DNA of 64,000 nt from Rhipicephalus microplus (taxonomy: Eukaryota; Arthropoda; Arachnida; Ixodida; Ixodidae), in NCBI RefSeq assembly GCF_043290135.1, contig NC_134702.1, forward strand, positions 84,107,817 through 84,171,816, given 5' to 3'. The notes under the pieces are model-generated. The model had not been told where the DNA came from. It was given only the letters and a program-made list of their open reading frames with translations, and searched no databases. The position numbers were made by a program, and so were the translations under genes. Shown here one piece after another: positions 10,133 through 22,000 of this stretch (the stretch's first letter is position 1; each line of letters starts with the position of its first letter).

Positions 10133-11777
10133 GTGAGCCAACTTTTGTGGGTGAAGTGGTTACTATTAAGATAAGAAATGTGGAAGTGTATTTTGTAGCC
10201 AAGTGCTGAGCTCCACAGGCATAAAAGAACAGAAGCTAAAAAAAAGTCGAGAAGAGAGTAGATGGGAGATTTGAAGCAGTGTGTGAAATATATGCGTAAT
10301 TTCGTAAGCACGTCTGCGATTTTCATCGACCAATCGACGCATGGTGCATTGTTCAACGCTGACGCCAAGAGGAAAAATAGGTACCAATGAACACTTTCTC
10401 GTAAAGCCATGTAACGTCCCCGTTCAGACACTCACCGTTGTGTACAATAGCCCTCTTCGACGGCTATTGACGAGGTACAGTAGCCCCTCTTTGTGTATCA
10501 GATGCGGTTTTGTGTGCACCCCAATGAATATTCTGCGATGTCGAAGATACTCGCCTTTCTTTTGGAACGTCACTAGGGGCCTCTGCCTACGTCGTATTAG
10601 CGGTGATGTCGTGATGACATGAAAGCTCCGTGCGTATGTTTTGCTGTGCCATCTAAAAGCGCACTTTTAGATGGCACAGCAACGCAAACAGTTGATCTGA
10701 GAAGTTTACGAATGTTGAAGTGCTTGTCAATTCACACCTTCAATGTCCTCAACAAAACACAAGCTCCTGCCGAAAATCCAAATACGACAGAAGCAAAAAA
10801 GTAATGTAGTACGACAAGATTTCATAAATTCTGTCCTGTTTGATTTTCTACTTTATCGAATTTGAGCCATTGAGACTACAAAATAAACTGTGTTTTCTAA
10901 TACCATGGCACGAACCCAGGCTTCGCAGACCCCATGTAGACACGCAGCTGGCTTCCATCCCTCAATTCAGACACACATTCCTGATGGTGACCATAGGTCT
11001 GCTGAAGGCAGCGGACACGCTGTAAGGTGCGGCACTACTCATTCACTAAAAGTTCAATGAAGTCAGTGATATATAGTCTGTTACGCGTGTTGCCATCTTA
11101 TAACGCTGTGTAGGTCGAAGCAATCGATACGAACTGACTGTACCATAGCAAAATATCATAAGTACAACCTTCACCAGGCGATTGGTTAAAATACGTAAAA
11201 AAAAAAACGTCGTGAAAGAACGGTGGAAACGGACGCTACAATTTTATCGAAGCTGGTACATATTGACTTCAATTCGTATCAGCGGACGCGTACCTGCAGA
11301 AAAATTCAATCAGTCCGATCTATAGTCAGACATAAATTTAGAATTCTGCAGCATTTATACTTCAAATGTGGATGCAGATATGCGTGCACCAATTCATGCA
11401 CACTCCGGATAGGCACCATGACCTGGAGGGCCGTTGAGCCAGACTTCGGAGAACATTGTAAAGTGCGGGAAACGAACTATTTCTATTGTCGCTTAGGCAA
11501 TCAGATTCCACGTTTCGGTCTTCTGTGAGGACTGTCTCCCGTCTTCACAAGCTGTATTTGCCTATACACTGAGTCACGAAAGCACATGCTAATCTGGCGA
11601 GGATGAAAGTGAAATCGGAAGAGCTGTTCGGTGCCGGTTTACATAGCCTCATCCCAGGATACGCAGAGAGATAGGCAGATAGATAGACTGACGAAATGAA
11701 AGGCTGGAGTCTTAAAACGTCTGCTCAAGTTTTAAGATGAAACACGTCTATAGCTCTTGCGCTTCTCATTGGCGCAG
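10133..11777 (+). other. K2P intron 2
   Basis: It runs from gtgagc after CAG to ...TTGGCGCAG. It contains a perfect 19-bp hairpin at 10641-10682. No other repeat or exon was recognised. The only long frames are low-complexity or unsupported. Confidence 0.7.
10641..10682. repeat. Perfect 19-bp hairpin, 4-nt loop
   Basis: TTGCTGTGCCATCTAAAAG at 10641-10659 is exactly complementary to 10664-10682 around the loop CGCA. The stem has no mismatch. It is shorter than a typical miRNA precursor stem, so a small fold-back or a recombination relic is at least as likely. Confidence 0.9.
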
Positions 11778-12149
11778 GAGCGTATCCCGGTGTACCTGGT
11801 GCTTCTGCTGGTGGGCGGCTACGTCTGTTTCGGCGCCACGCTCTTCTCGGTGTGGGAGGAGTGGAGCTTCCTGGACGGCGCCTACTTCAGCTTCATCACA
11901 CTCAGCACCATCGGGTTCGGCGACATCGTTCCTGGTTCGCACCTGCTCGAACAGGGCGCCACCTCAGGCAGCGGACAGGCGAAGCTCATCATCTGCTGCT
12001 TCTACCTCGTCTTCGGCCTCGCCATCATTGCCATGTCCTTCACGCTGGTCCAGGAGGAAGTGGTGCTCAAATGCAAGGACCTCGTGCGCACGCTCAAGGC
12101 GCTCGTCTCTTCGGAGGAATCCACCACGACGCCCGCCGCGACTTCCTAG
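11778..12149 (+). CDS. K2P potassium channel, last exon (M3-P2-M4)
   Basis: After acceptor GCGCAG the frame starts ERIPVYLVLLLVGGYVCFG (M3). It continues through WSFLDGAYFSFITLSTIGFGDIV, where GFG is the second selectivity filter. M4 follows as AKLIICCFYLVFGLAIIAMSF, then a short tail LVQEEVVLKCKDLVRTL, and a TAG stop at 12147-12149. Phase 0 matches the previous exon. GYG in P1 and GFG in P2 together are typical of K2P channels. The tail is only about 40 residues, shorter than in TREK-type channels. Alternative splicing to a further exon cannot be excluded. The coding GC content is much higher than in the flanking intron. Confidence 0.93.
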   Translation, partial: ERIPVYLVLLLVGGYVCFGATLFSVWEEWSFLDGAYFSFITLSTIGFGDIVPGSHLLEQGATSGSGQAKLIICCFYLVFGLAIIAMSFTLVQEEVVLKCKDLVRTLKALVSSEESTTTPAATS

Positions 12150-15100
12150 CCCGCAGGGCGAGGGCACCGAGATATTGAGGTACGCGTATCGGATTGTGCA
12201 ATGCTTCGATGTAACCATGGCGACATAGATGGATTTCAGTCACACTGCTTGAATAGGCAGAAGGAGGGCTCGAACTCCTTGTGCGGAACACCAATGTAAT
12301 GTTAAACAGTTTCGCCAGAAAACAGCAGCTTGCGACATGCAGAGATGCACGGTAAGGTTTAAGGGAATTTGTCTACTCAGGAAGGACCGAACATTGCAGA
12401 ACAATGACACTCAATTAACTGGAAGAAGTCACGTGATTGTATAAGGAAAACAGCCATCTGCTTTTCTTTTCAAGGTCGACTGTAGTGATTTTCCCCCCAC
12501 CCCTCGCCTTCACGTTTTCTGTTCCCAACGTCGTTTAGCACTGCCTTGCGGATAGCAGGCACTTAGAGCTTTCTGCATCTCAGGCGGTTTTGCAGTGGCT
12601 CCAAGATGGGCCCTCCATTGCAATCGTGTCATGCGATGGCGTCATGGTGACGTCATAAATTTGACAGACCTGTGACTTCATGGTGTCATTGGATGGTGTT
12701 ATCGCGTGATGATTATCGTTTTGCTGGTGTTGCTGCTGACACCACCGCTGCTACGAACGGCCACTTTTCGCATTTGATGAGGCATCTAAGACTCGTCTGA
12801 AAAGAATGGTGGTGGGGCATACTTCACAGTTGAGCATTCTGAGATCATGAATGACAGTTGATCTGTATTCGCAGGAGAAATGTGCGTAACAGCTACATCT
12901 GGCCTGTACTTACCCACAAGGCAAAAACCTCGAGGATATAGGACGGTGGTTCTACTTAAATTGAAGACAAGGTGGTGAGCCATGGAGGCAAAATTTTAGG
13001 CGCAACGTTTAAGGAACCGACAACTGCTCAGAACATCAAATGAGATGACTCCACTGATGAAATAATTTGTCCGCCGCATTGACTCTGTTAAAAATATTTC
13101 CGTTTTCCCCGAACCATCACGGGGTCACTGAGTGAGACTTGCTTTCCCAGGGTTGCCAACCATAGACCAAGGTTGCGAACCGCACAATATATCTGAAGGC
13201 TACATTCCTGGAGAGATTCGAATGGAAGTTGTCTTGATTGCAGTGTCGCCAACACAGACGACGAAATATAACACGTCAATATAATCACGCTAGGTTTGTT
13301 GCTTTTTTTTTCATTCTCAGGGGTGCTATTTCCCCCTCTTTGTCGTCTCCCATCTGTGCATTCAGTAGAGGAACTTTTAAAATTTCAGATCGTGGCCGGC
13401 TTCAGTTACTAAGGCGAAACCTTTGAACGTTTCATCATACACGAAAAGTGATGGTCGGCGGCTTCACGGTGAATGTTTCAAAAAATGATCATTGTGTAGG
13501 CGTGAACGAAGGCTCCCAAATGATCATGATATGACGTCGCCTCATGATGTCACTGCGGCATGACACATCGCCAGAATTCTTGATGCTGAAGTCAACGTGA
13601 TTTCACAGTGGCATCGCATTGTATAGTCCAATGATGACGTCATCTGGTGTCATCACCGCACGTTCATTGGTGATCGCGGAAGCACGTCTGGACGTCGTGC
13701 AGTGTACGTTATCCCTACGTTATCATTACTACACGGCGCTATTTCTGAGTGTAGGGTAAAACGTAAGATAATAAAAAAGTTCCGTAGGGTAAAGTAGGGC
13801 AGTTTTGACCTTGGCGTAGGTTTTTTTTCGATAATTAGTTGGCAACACTGTTTGAGACCCCTGAACTACAGGAAAAAGAAGTCTTAGTAGCTTTGGCGGC
13901 GGAAAACTGTTGACAGGAGAATGCCCGAGCCAGTCGTTCAATGCATCCACGGCTGCATTATCGGAGTTTCGTTACAAACATATGTACGCCCAGCATCTGG
14001 TCCATCCATAAAATGCTTGTAATAATTTGTACATTTGTAACCAGCCTATCAAACAGTACCATTGGATCATAACACTGCGCTTTTTTATATTGGTTCCTAA
14101 TGTCATATGATATAGGAAGAACTTACGGTGATTTACTTTCTTTTGTCATTGGAGGCAAGGCGAAATGTCGAGGGACAACAAAAATCGCCGTCTTCAGTTA
14201 CTCACCTTAAAATTTTACCTTTTGTAGATAAGCACGTGTGTCCCATAAAGGATGTTTCACTTCACTCGCCTCCACGCTTGACGAACGGCACACATAGTTG
14301 AACAAGAAACCAACAAAGTGCTCTTTTATTTGCTCCCGCGAAGGCAGGATAGTTACGTGAAACAAAACAAGCAAATAACAGTGAATGCAATAACAAACAC
14401 TTTATACACAATTGGCAAAAAATATTGTTGGACGGGTGTACAAACTGACTGAAGCGTCCGAGCTTTCAAACGAGCAACCCTTGTGACTCTCTCTGCACCA
14501 CTGCCACAGCAATCTTTCATTGGAGTTCGCTAATACTGTCCAGGTGCAAGACGACATCGTGCCACAACTCTACTTTAGAGTCCGAACTAAAATATAAGCG
14601 GTTAGTGCACACAGATATATAATTTTTCAAGGTGTTAGTGCTCAAGTCCACATTCATACATGCGTATGCAACTATACGTTTCAAAGATATGCGATGGGGA
14701 CGTCGAACACCAATGCATCCTGATTTCTAATGTAAATCCATGCTCCGGGCCTCATATGAAATCTTTCTGTCATGTTATCGACGCCAGAGGTTTCAGGAAA
14801 ACTCTAATTGCTCTTTCTATTCAGCATATACAAGCATTCTCATTTGGGATATGGTAAAAAAGTTGTTAAGTTGCTTTGGGCTCAGGATGGACGTGTAAAA
14901 ACCAATAATAGGCTGATTGTGCTTACGGTTTGCTTAGTGAATGGCAGGGGACAGCTCACCGAGCAGCTGACTGAGCGTGAAGAGAAGCACGCGACGTGCT
15001 GTTGTACAAGCTTAAGAGGAGTTTTGTGTTGTTGACCCCTATGCCATTTCCATGGCTAAACACATCTCGTGTTCCAGTGAACAGCAACAGTAAATAATTT

Positions 15101-15350
15101 AACCGTTCAGTTTTCTCGCTGGACAGCAAAAAGAGACTAAGGCATAAGACTGTAGCCCAGTGTCATGTTATTGTCATGGGGCTGGTGTGATCACCGTCGT
15201 TAGTTGATTGTACGCGTCTCAGTGGTGGCAGCGCTTGCTCTTGTGCACGTTCGAGTCATTGTGGATTCGGTTGCCTTCTGCGTTGATGAACGGTCAGGCT
15301 CCGCTGTTATGAAGCTAGCTTGACGGGGAAGGGAAAGTGGACGAGTGACG
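12150..15350. other. Intergenic region between convergent genes
   Basis: It holds the unmarked 3' UTR of the K2P gene (no AATAAA found close to the stop) and that of the SEC14-like gene from the other side. Two patches, at 12600-12760 and 13510-13690, are enriched in TGACGTCA/TGATGTCA words. No coding exon is recognised. Confidence 0.6.
14325..14330 (-). terminator. Candidate poly(A) signal of SEC14-like gene
   Basis: AATAAA on the - strand, about 1.0 kb beyond the stop codon at 15351. No closer AATAAA was found in that direction. A candidate only, since no transcript evidence is available. Confidence 0.35.
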
Positions 15351-15457
15351 TCACGCCTCGTCCTGTCCCTCGATGATGGTAGGCGGTACCACTCGAACGG
15401 TGTAAGTGAGCTTCTTGCTGCGGTAGGCGCTGAACGAGTTGTCAAACTTCAGCACAT
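15351..15457 (-). CDS. SEC14-like protein, last exon (end of GOLD domain)
   Basis: The exon begins after TGCAG (15458-15462) in phase 1, with T from the previous exon completing TAT for Tyr. It reads VLKFDNSFSAYRSKKLTYTV, then RVVPP and a short acidic tail to TGA at 15351-15353. The last beta strands of the GOLD domain in vertebrate SEC14L proteins have the same pattern: PGTYVLRFDN, an aromatic/Ser stretch, KK and alternating hydrophobics. It follows intron 8 (15458-16726), which has a GTGCGT donor. This fixes the 3' end of the gene, which runs leftward and converges on the K2P gene. Confidence 0.92.
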
Positions 15458-15875
15458 CTGCAAAAGGCAACACCAGAATGGGTGATATCAAGGACACACG
15501 AACTGATTCGCCTGCGGGCTTTCAACAAAGCAATTTCATTCGAAAAAGCGTGCATGGCTATGAAGTTTCCGGTTTCTATGGTAACTCAAAGATAATTCAA
15601 AACCTTGCGGTATTGAATTGAACTGAAGTTCAGGATTCGAAGGAGTCTAGTTTGGTCAGGGAAAGGTCGAATGAATGGGCGAAATGAAGCTCCCTTGTGG
15701 GAGCCGCAATTTCATTTTGGTTTTATCGCTAACCGTTTCCTTTGTTCCTAGTTGCTCTTGACACTTCAAGGATAACCCTGAAGAGGAAATCGTGTCACAC
15801 TTATTCAATAACGTCTATTACCGTATTAGCGAGCGTAGCGGCTTCTTTGCCGGACTTGTTTTGTACGTGAAGTGA

Positions 15876-15910
15876 GCTTGTGACTCGAGCAAGAGGCTCG
15901 AGTCACAAGC
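15876..15910. repeat. Perfect 15-bp hairpin, 5-nt loop
   Basis: GCTTGTGACTCGAGC (15876-15890) is exactly complementary to 15896-15910 around AAGAG. It lies in the last intron of the SEC14-like gene. No known element is attached. Confidence 0.9.
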
Positions 15911-16510
15911 CTGTATTTTCACCAAAAAAAAAAAAGAAACACAAGCCTTTCACCTGTAATTGCACACAAGAAAAGAAATAACGGACTGCGACACTTCTCA
16001 AAACGACGTCAAGCAATGTGAGGCTTGCTCTTTTCAGCAGGAAACCAAACGGAGAGGCGCATGTTGCGGTCTGAATATAAGATAAAGCCAACATAACGTT
16101 TCCTTGCAGGTTTTCATTTGATTGGGTACGTTAGAATCGTCAAACAGCGAGTCCTGTTGTGCACATTCATCTATTTTTGCATTTACACTCGTTAGTGTGT
16201 TCAGCGCTTCACAGGTGGCGTTACATTCTGTTGAAAAAATAAGAACCGTTTCAGAAGAGAGATATGATAGGCAGGGGGGTTTTAGAAGAGAAGGAACAAA
16301 GCAATCGAAAAGTAACAAAGAAGAAAAACACAAGACAACCTCTGTCTCTAACCTGCCTGTGCTCAATTCACTCTGTTTCCTTCTGAAATTAGGTTAGGTT
16401 AGGTTGGATTGGATTTGGTTCGGATTGATTAAGTTGAGTTTAGGGTAGGTTAGGATAGTACAGCTGCGCCTCTTACTAAAATCAGGAAGATGGCGGATTT
16501 GACAATGTGA

Positions 16511-16513
16511 TGC

Positions 16514-16548
<35 letters not shown>

Positions 16549-16640
16549 ACACAAGGAGAAAGGCAGGGAGGTTAACCAGGGCTGAGCCCCGGTAGGCTAC
16601 TATGCACTGGGGAAGGGGGGAGGGGAAGGAAAGACAACTT
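16511..16640 (-). mobile_element. LINE family L3, 3'-end fragment
   Basis: On the - strand it carries the L3 3' tail: the GGTAGCC region, CTGGTTAACCTCCCTGCC, CTTTCTCC and a terminal (TC)n. The same tail follows a readable LINE reading frame at 29758-30315 and at 24575-25150. Here the coding part is lost. It lies about 90 bp from the GOLD-domain exon. Confidence 0.7.
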
Positions 16641-16726
16641 CGCCTTATCTGCATTGGATTGTTTTACAATTCTTAAAGCCGTTCTCTCGCCCCATCTCCT
16701 TCCCCCTTTGCATTCTGAATACGCAC

Positions 16727-17045
16727 AGGTTCCAGGCTCCTCGCAGAGGATGCTGCCCTCGCGCGGCTTGAGGTGCGAGTCCTCGCGCTGCCAGGACAGC
16801 ACGGTCACGTCCTCGGCGGCCGGGCCGTCCTGGGCGCGCACCACGGCGAAGCCGATGTCGTGGTCCTCGGTCTCGTACTCCCAGCACAGGCGAGAGCCGG
16901 CCATCGTCACCGTCACCGGCACCTCGTGGCAGCTGCGCCGGTCCACGGACACTGTGGCCGCCGCCGAGCCGCCCTGGTCGCCGTTCAGGATCACGCTGCT
17001 GCGGCGCCGATAGTCGGCCTCCGTGATCGGCCGCGCGACGGTGAT
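16727..17045 (-). CDS. SEC14-like protein, main GOLD-domain exon
   Basis: A 319-bp exon that starts in phase 0 after TTGCAG and ends in phase 1 at ACC T|gtgcgt. It encodes 106 residues. After ITVARPITEADYRR and a linker, the GOLD beta-sandwich appears as LCWEYETEDHDIGFAVVRAQ and HLKPREGSILCEEPGT. The W-E/Q-F/Y...D-x-GF and H-L-x-P motifs are those of SEC14L2/3/4. GOLD domains in this family are thought to mediate protein or membrane contacts, beside the lipid-binding CRAL-TRIO domain. The exon is strikingly GC-rich compared with the surrounding introns. The overlapping + strand frames are shadows. Confidence 0.95.
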
Positions 17046-17171
17046 CTGCAACGTGCACGAGTAATGGTTGAAGATGAAAGCGGCGAAGGACGATTTTGTT
17101 ATTTCCTTTATTTCTCTCTCTCTTTATCTTGCCGTGAATGTGGTGCCAAGGCTCGTAGCTTTACCGATACT

Positions 17172-17928
17172 TTTTAAAGGGGAGACTAAAAGATTCACGT
17201 ATCAGTAAATAACCATTTTACGATATCGAGATCAACGCGCCTACCGCGAGAAGAAGCTCAGCCAGTGCCAAAACACATAAAAACGAAGTGCGGGCGGCGA
17301 TGGTGACCTTGATGTTGCTTTACAAGTAGCCACGACGTCAAATATTCTGACGGCGTCAGCTGAGGCGCGCGTAGTTCTTAATCAGTGAAAATGATGCACA
17401 TTGCCTTCTAATAGAGTCAGATACTTAACGTACCATGTTTCAGAAAATTTCGTTGAGTCAATGTAACCTAAACGCGAACAAACGTTTTTATATTTGTCAC
17501 GTCACCATTGAGGACTTCAGTGAGAAGATTATTAGTGAATAATGGCTACTATTTTAAGAATATGTCAGTGAATCAATACCAGCCCGCCCAACTTTCAGTA
17601 CTGAGGCTCTCTAAACTGATTTTCTCTACGGAGCGACAAGGGAAGAACGGTGTGACGCAGCTTTGCGCAGGCCTACATTAGATAGACAATTATGCGCAGT
17701 CCAACGGGCCCACGATGTGGCTGAAAGGCTAGGTCTTTCGGTCAAACTGTGGGAGCAGCCCACTTCAGGCGTAAGTATTAGCACGACCTATTGGACCTTA
17801 ATAAAGTTCTTTCATCCATCCATCCATCGGATAGCGAACAGCGGGTGAGAAAATTAGCGACACTAGATTTTTGGGAGTATAACTTATTTTAAACGAAATA
17901 ACTGTTTAATTTTAGTGCCCCTTTAAGC
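17172..17928. mobile_element. MITE-like repeat with TTTAAAGGGG termini
   Basis: The left end reads TTTAAAGGGGAGACTAAAA. The right end is the approximate complement (TTTTAGTGCCCCTTTAA), so short inverted termini of about 15-18 nt bound a 0.75 kb interval. The interior is split by a LINE tail at 17640-17828. No target duplication longer than a few bases is visible. A similar TTAAAGGGACCCT motif occurs alone at about 25970. Confidence 0.45.
17640..17828 (+). pseudogene. LINE ORF2 C-terminus and 3' tail
   Basis: The frame QLCAVQRAHDVAERLGL...LWEQP resembles the very C-terminal segment of RNase H-class LINE ORF2 proteins in arthropods. It is followed by AATAAAGTTCTTTCATCCATCC, a 3' tail that matches the end of the large LINE at 39307 (AATAAAGTTTTTCCATCCAT). 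A 5'-truncated insertion. Confidence 0.7.
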
Positions 17929-18010
17929 TAGAAAGAGGGAAACACATGAGAAAGAGGTCAACCAGACGGTTTTCTACCCTGCACCGAGGAAAAAGAAAGA
18001 GGGATAAAAA
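17925..18010 (-). mobile_element. LINE family L3, 3'-end fragment
   Basis: On the - strand it carries CTACCCTGCACCGAGG-type and GGTTAACC-like (GTCAACC) sequence of the L3 tail, more diverged than the 16511 copy. Confidence 0.5.
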
Positions 18011-18879
18011 GAAGAGAGATGAAAGCAACAGTAGCGTGCTTCGTCTGAGAGTACATATCGACACCGCAGCTTGTCGCTAAAGTCTGCACAAGGCGGTTGC
18101 TGATAATCAAGCTTCAATTCTTGGAATGCTGCTGCATATCGCACGTAGAAAACAACCAGGCTCTCCAAATATATACGTGAACACTTTCTGATGGACGCCG
18201 CGCATCGAACACTTCGTCAGGCAGTGCACCAGTTCTTCAAGACATATACTTCTTAAGACTGAACTGAAAACTATACGGATCGTGTTTGTGCGTGTTTTGT
18301 GGAAGGTTGGGTGTATTTCTCGTGGATGGCAGTTGTATGGCGGTATTTCACATCGGCGATTGCTGTCACGCAGATCTCCGTGAGACGCTCAGCCCTTAGG
18401 AACGGGGATAAGGTGTTCTACGCTCGTAGATTGCCCATGACTTTGACCAGTGCTTTGTTCTGTTCGCCTTTTGTCCGGAACTCCGCAAAGCTGCGGTGCA
18501 CCGCAAATGCGCGGATGTTTACAGCGCGGTGAAGGTGTTAAGATGGTTGTGGTACTGCAGGTATTACAGAGGTTACGCATAAATTATCGTCAGTCTTGGG
18601 GAGTGCAGGAAGTTTTGACCAAATCTCGGGCCCGACAACATCTAGCAGTAACGATAATCAGGAACTCTTAGCCCCGGCTGTAAGTGGAGCTACAAGTGAG
18701 TCATTAATCGATAATGAGCTGAGAAGTCAACCAAAGCGGCTTCCGCGAACCTCGATGTATTTTGTTGAGCAATACTTCAGACACGTATAAGAATATTGTC
18801 CGAGTTTTGTAGGCAAGGCTGGATGAGCGCGCTATATTGATATGACCATATCGTATTTGCCAAAACACCTCGGCAGTGT

Positions 18880-19035
18880 GCGCCGCTTAATTGGAGAGTG
18901 AAAAAACAGCCGGATACTGCTGATATGCTCGCCAATGTATTGCAAGTATTGGTATATATTGAGAAAAGCGAGCATCGGTGCGCTATTATTCCTGCAGCCT
19001 TTGCGTCCAATAAGGCCCCACGCGTTTAATTTCAT
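18880..19035 (-). repeat. Dispersed repeat shared with 23393-23550
   Basis: Its reverse complement matches 23393-23550 over about 155 bp with scattered changes. Both contain CCTTATTGGACGC, GCTCGCTTTT or TTCGCTTTT, CAATATA, and GGCTGTTTT followed by CACTCTC. No frame is conserved. It is found here without the flanking HINE-like ends. Confidence 0.7.
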
Positions 19036-22000
19036 CTCTAAACTGATTGTAGCCAAAACAACTTTAGAAGCCAGCGGCATTTTGTGAATTACATTTGCCC
19101 ACAAGCGAGAACCAATGAACGCGCCCGTTCATACTGACGTCATTAGCCTGATGTCCGGTGCGCCACCTTCTGTGAACAATACCATGAGCATAAACGGGAC
19201 AGTTCTTTTAGTTGCAAAGACAATCGGCTCCGAGAGAAGTCCAGCGCACTTGCATCGAACTTTTAGTTGGTTTTATTCAGGGGGGCCCATATAAAGCGCT
19301 TCTATCATCTGGGCGGGGCCTCCCCTGACTTCTTAGGTTGCATAGCCTAATAAAAATCAATTAACTTACAGGTACTCTTCATAAGAATCCCAATTTCGCG
19401 ATTATCGTTTCACGTCCCAAGGTAAGGCAATTGCGAAGAGTAGAATGATTCACTGCGCGTGTACGTACATTGACCTGCGTGCCACACTCAGTCGTCACTG
19501 TCTAACGCTTTATCGCATGTACAACACATAAGTACACATAAGCTGATGTAATATGAACCTCAACCTTTTCACAGCAAAACAGTTAGAGCAGAACAGAACA
19601 GTGTTGTCACTGAAGGCAAATCTTAGTGGTATACGGTGAATATCCCGCATGATGCACTATTGCTACTGCTTCTGTTCGGTCTAGTTGTAGGTTAAATCCA
19701 TGAGGTATAGTGGGGAAATGTCTATATATACATATATACCTGCTGCATTGACGTCCCGCTTGCAAATGACAGCCGCATTTAGGCGTTCAAATGTGTTTTC
19801 TGACACTGTCAGCGTACGTAGCACAAGACCTTACGCAGTGTACATTCGTGGGCGAGAGAAGGGATGGGAGGGTTGAGGTGCAAAGCCAGCGATATCGGCG
19901 TACCTTCCGGCGGTTTTAGCGTACCTATGCAGCTATTATCGCGAATGTTCACTCACTCACTCGGTTGTTTCGCGTTGCTCAGGTTTGAACCTAAATGGGC
20001 ACAAGCGCATGCATATTCAAGATAGAGAACGAACTTGTCAAAACGGCCTCGGGTGTAATGCGTCGATTTCAGAGTATCTGTACAGTGTCCCATCTAGACC
20101 ACTCTCAGCTATCCTACGCTTACAGGCAACAGTACCAACCTATGTGCATGTATTGCCCTGGACTTCCGAAAGGGCTGCGGAATGAACGAATACATCTTTT
20201 AGCTAAAAAAAGTAGTGAGCGTACAATGACGTTTTATAGACTACGCATAAAAAAGCCTGTGTACTTTTGATAGCATGTTTCAATAAGATTGAGGAGCACC
20301 TTCGTGAATATTCAGTGCGCAGGAAATGACTTTAGAAGACCTCCGGCCACGAGTGATTCTTTTTGGATAAATTATTTCTGGCTACATCCTATTCAAGCAA
20401 GTGTGACACTCAAGACTGTTGTGGACGGCAGAGTACTCTTCAAGCTACTAGATTCTCACAGATTGAACGGTAGTCCTAACGACCATAATTCATGAAGCTG
20501 CCTTTCTATAACTGACGTTTCATTTTTTCGGGGGAATCGTTCCGTGTTCGACGTTACTGTTGATGCTTCCCTGTTACTAAATGAACAAGCATGTTGCTAC
20601 AAAACGATTTTGAGGCTGTCGTCTTTACACTAGAGCATTTATCAGATTCACTTCTCTTGAATAAAGCGAGGAGAGCGAATTCCTAGCTATAGAAGACTGT
20701 TGCTTAGTGTCCGCAATCTCTGCGAATGTAGGCGATTTAGTCGAAAATACTAGACTCCGCGTTGTGATTTTCTGAGCTGCTGTGTGTTCTGAAAAAAAAA
20801 AAAGCATTCGTGGATGAAAATATTGTTTTATTTCACGAATCGATTCGCATAGAACTTCATCACTTGTCGGTATGTGCCGCTTGAAAATTTTTTCACCGGT
20901 ATAGGGTTTTCTCGTAGCAAGAATAGAATAAAGTAAAGTGAGTAGGTTTTGAAACAGTATAAAGCCCGATACCACCTTCTTTGCTCTATTTATCTGTAGG
21001 CGGTCGACAATACAGTGGTAGAAAAGATCAAGGCTCGCTGCTGTGCCCACACATGTGAGCTTCATTTCAAGCGAAAATCGCGCACATATCTACGTCCATT
21101 ATATACGATTAGGGGTTATAGGTCACTATATAATTATTAAGTTTGTTACCCAACTGTTCTATAACATTTACCTTTATTGCACCCGGTCTTTCAGGTACCG
21201 ACAAGTACCGTTGTTGCTGTTGCTGAACGTGCTGTTACTTACCAGACCGCCCGCCAGCTGTGGTACCACACCGCTGTAGACTAGAACCCTATGATATGAA
21301 AGTTGGGAGCAGGAATAGCTGCATAGATAGAGCTACGGTTGCCAATTACAAAGCTCATGGCTGTGAAATACCATATAGGCGTCATTTTCTCCTCGCAACT
21401 ATAACGTGGAGTTTGGGTGCCTGTTTTTGTCATGCTCTGAAGCGCGCATGCTTGATGTCAGAATCGCCACGCGTCCGTCCAGCTTTTATTCAAGGGTGAT
21501 TATCTTTCGTAACGAGCGATGATGCTTCTGATCCGCGTCGTAACACGCAATATAGTTGGTGTGTTTACTTATATTTCGTAACTCTTAATCAGGGCGACGC
21601 GAACGCCGAGGTAAGGTAAAATGATCGAGCGGTGCAGTGATAAATCATCAGCCAAAACTTATCGCTCTCTACATACGCAGCCTACTATATATAAAAAGAT
21701 ATATAGGGAGTGGTGACGAACAGGTAAACACCAGCATACGCAGAGTCAATTCATGCGAGCACAATATTCTACTCGCAATGAAAGGACGTGTGCTGATGAA
21801 CTCCTGGTTTAGAGACGCGGTAACGAAATAATTGGGTATCCTTCTTCCACTTTTATTTCCTGACAACTGACAACAATGGCGAAAAGCAAATTATAGGAAC
21901 TCCGAAAGCGATGGTAAAGTTAGCGCTTTAGCTTGCTGCTTACGTTGCTGCATTTCTCAAGAAAAGAGGATGCTCGTCCTTCTTACCACTCTCCTTCCTC

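Noticed and set aside
9823..10431. 202-codon frame on the - strand
   Set aside because: It is antisense to the K2P loop exon and has no recognisable domain; the + strand exon has correct phase and splice sites.
16645..17177. Several long frames on both strands over the GOLD exon
   Set aside because: They are shadows of a GC-rich coding exon. Only the - strand frame with WEYETEDHDIGF fits a known domain.
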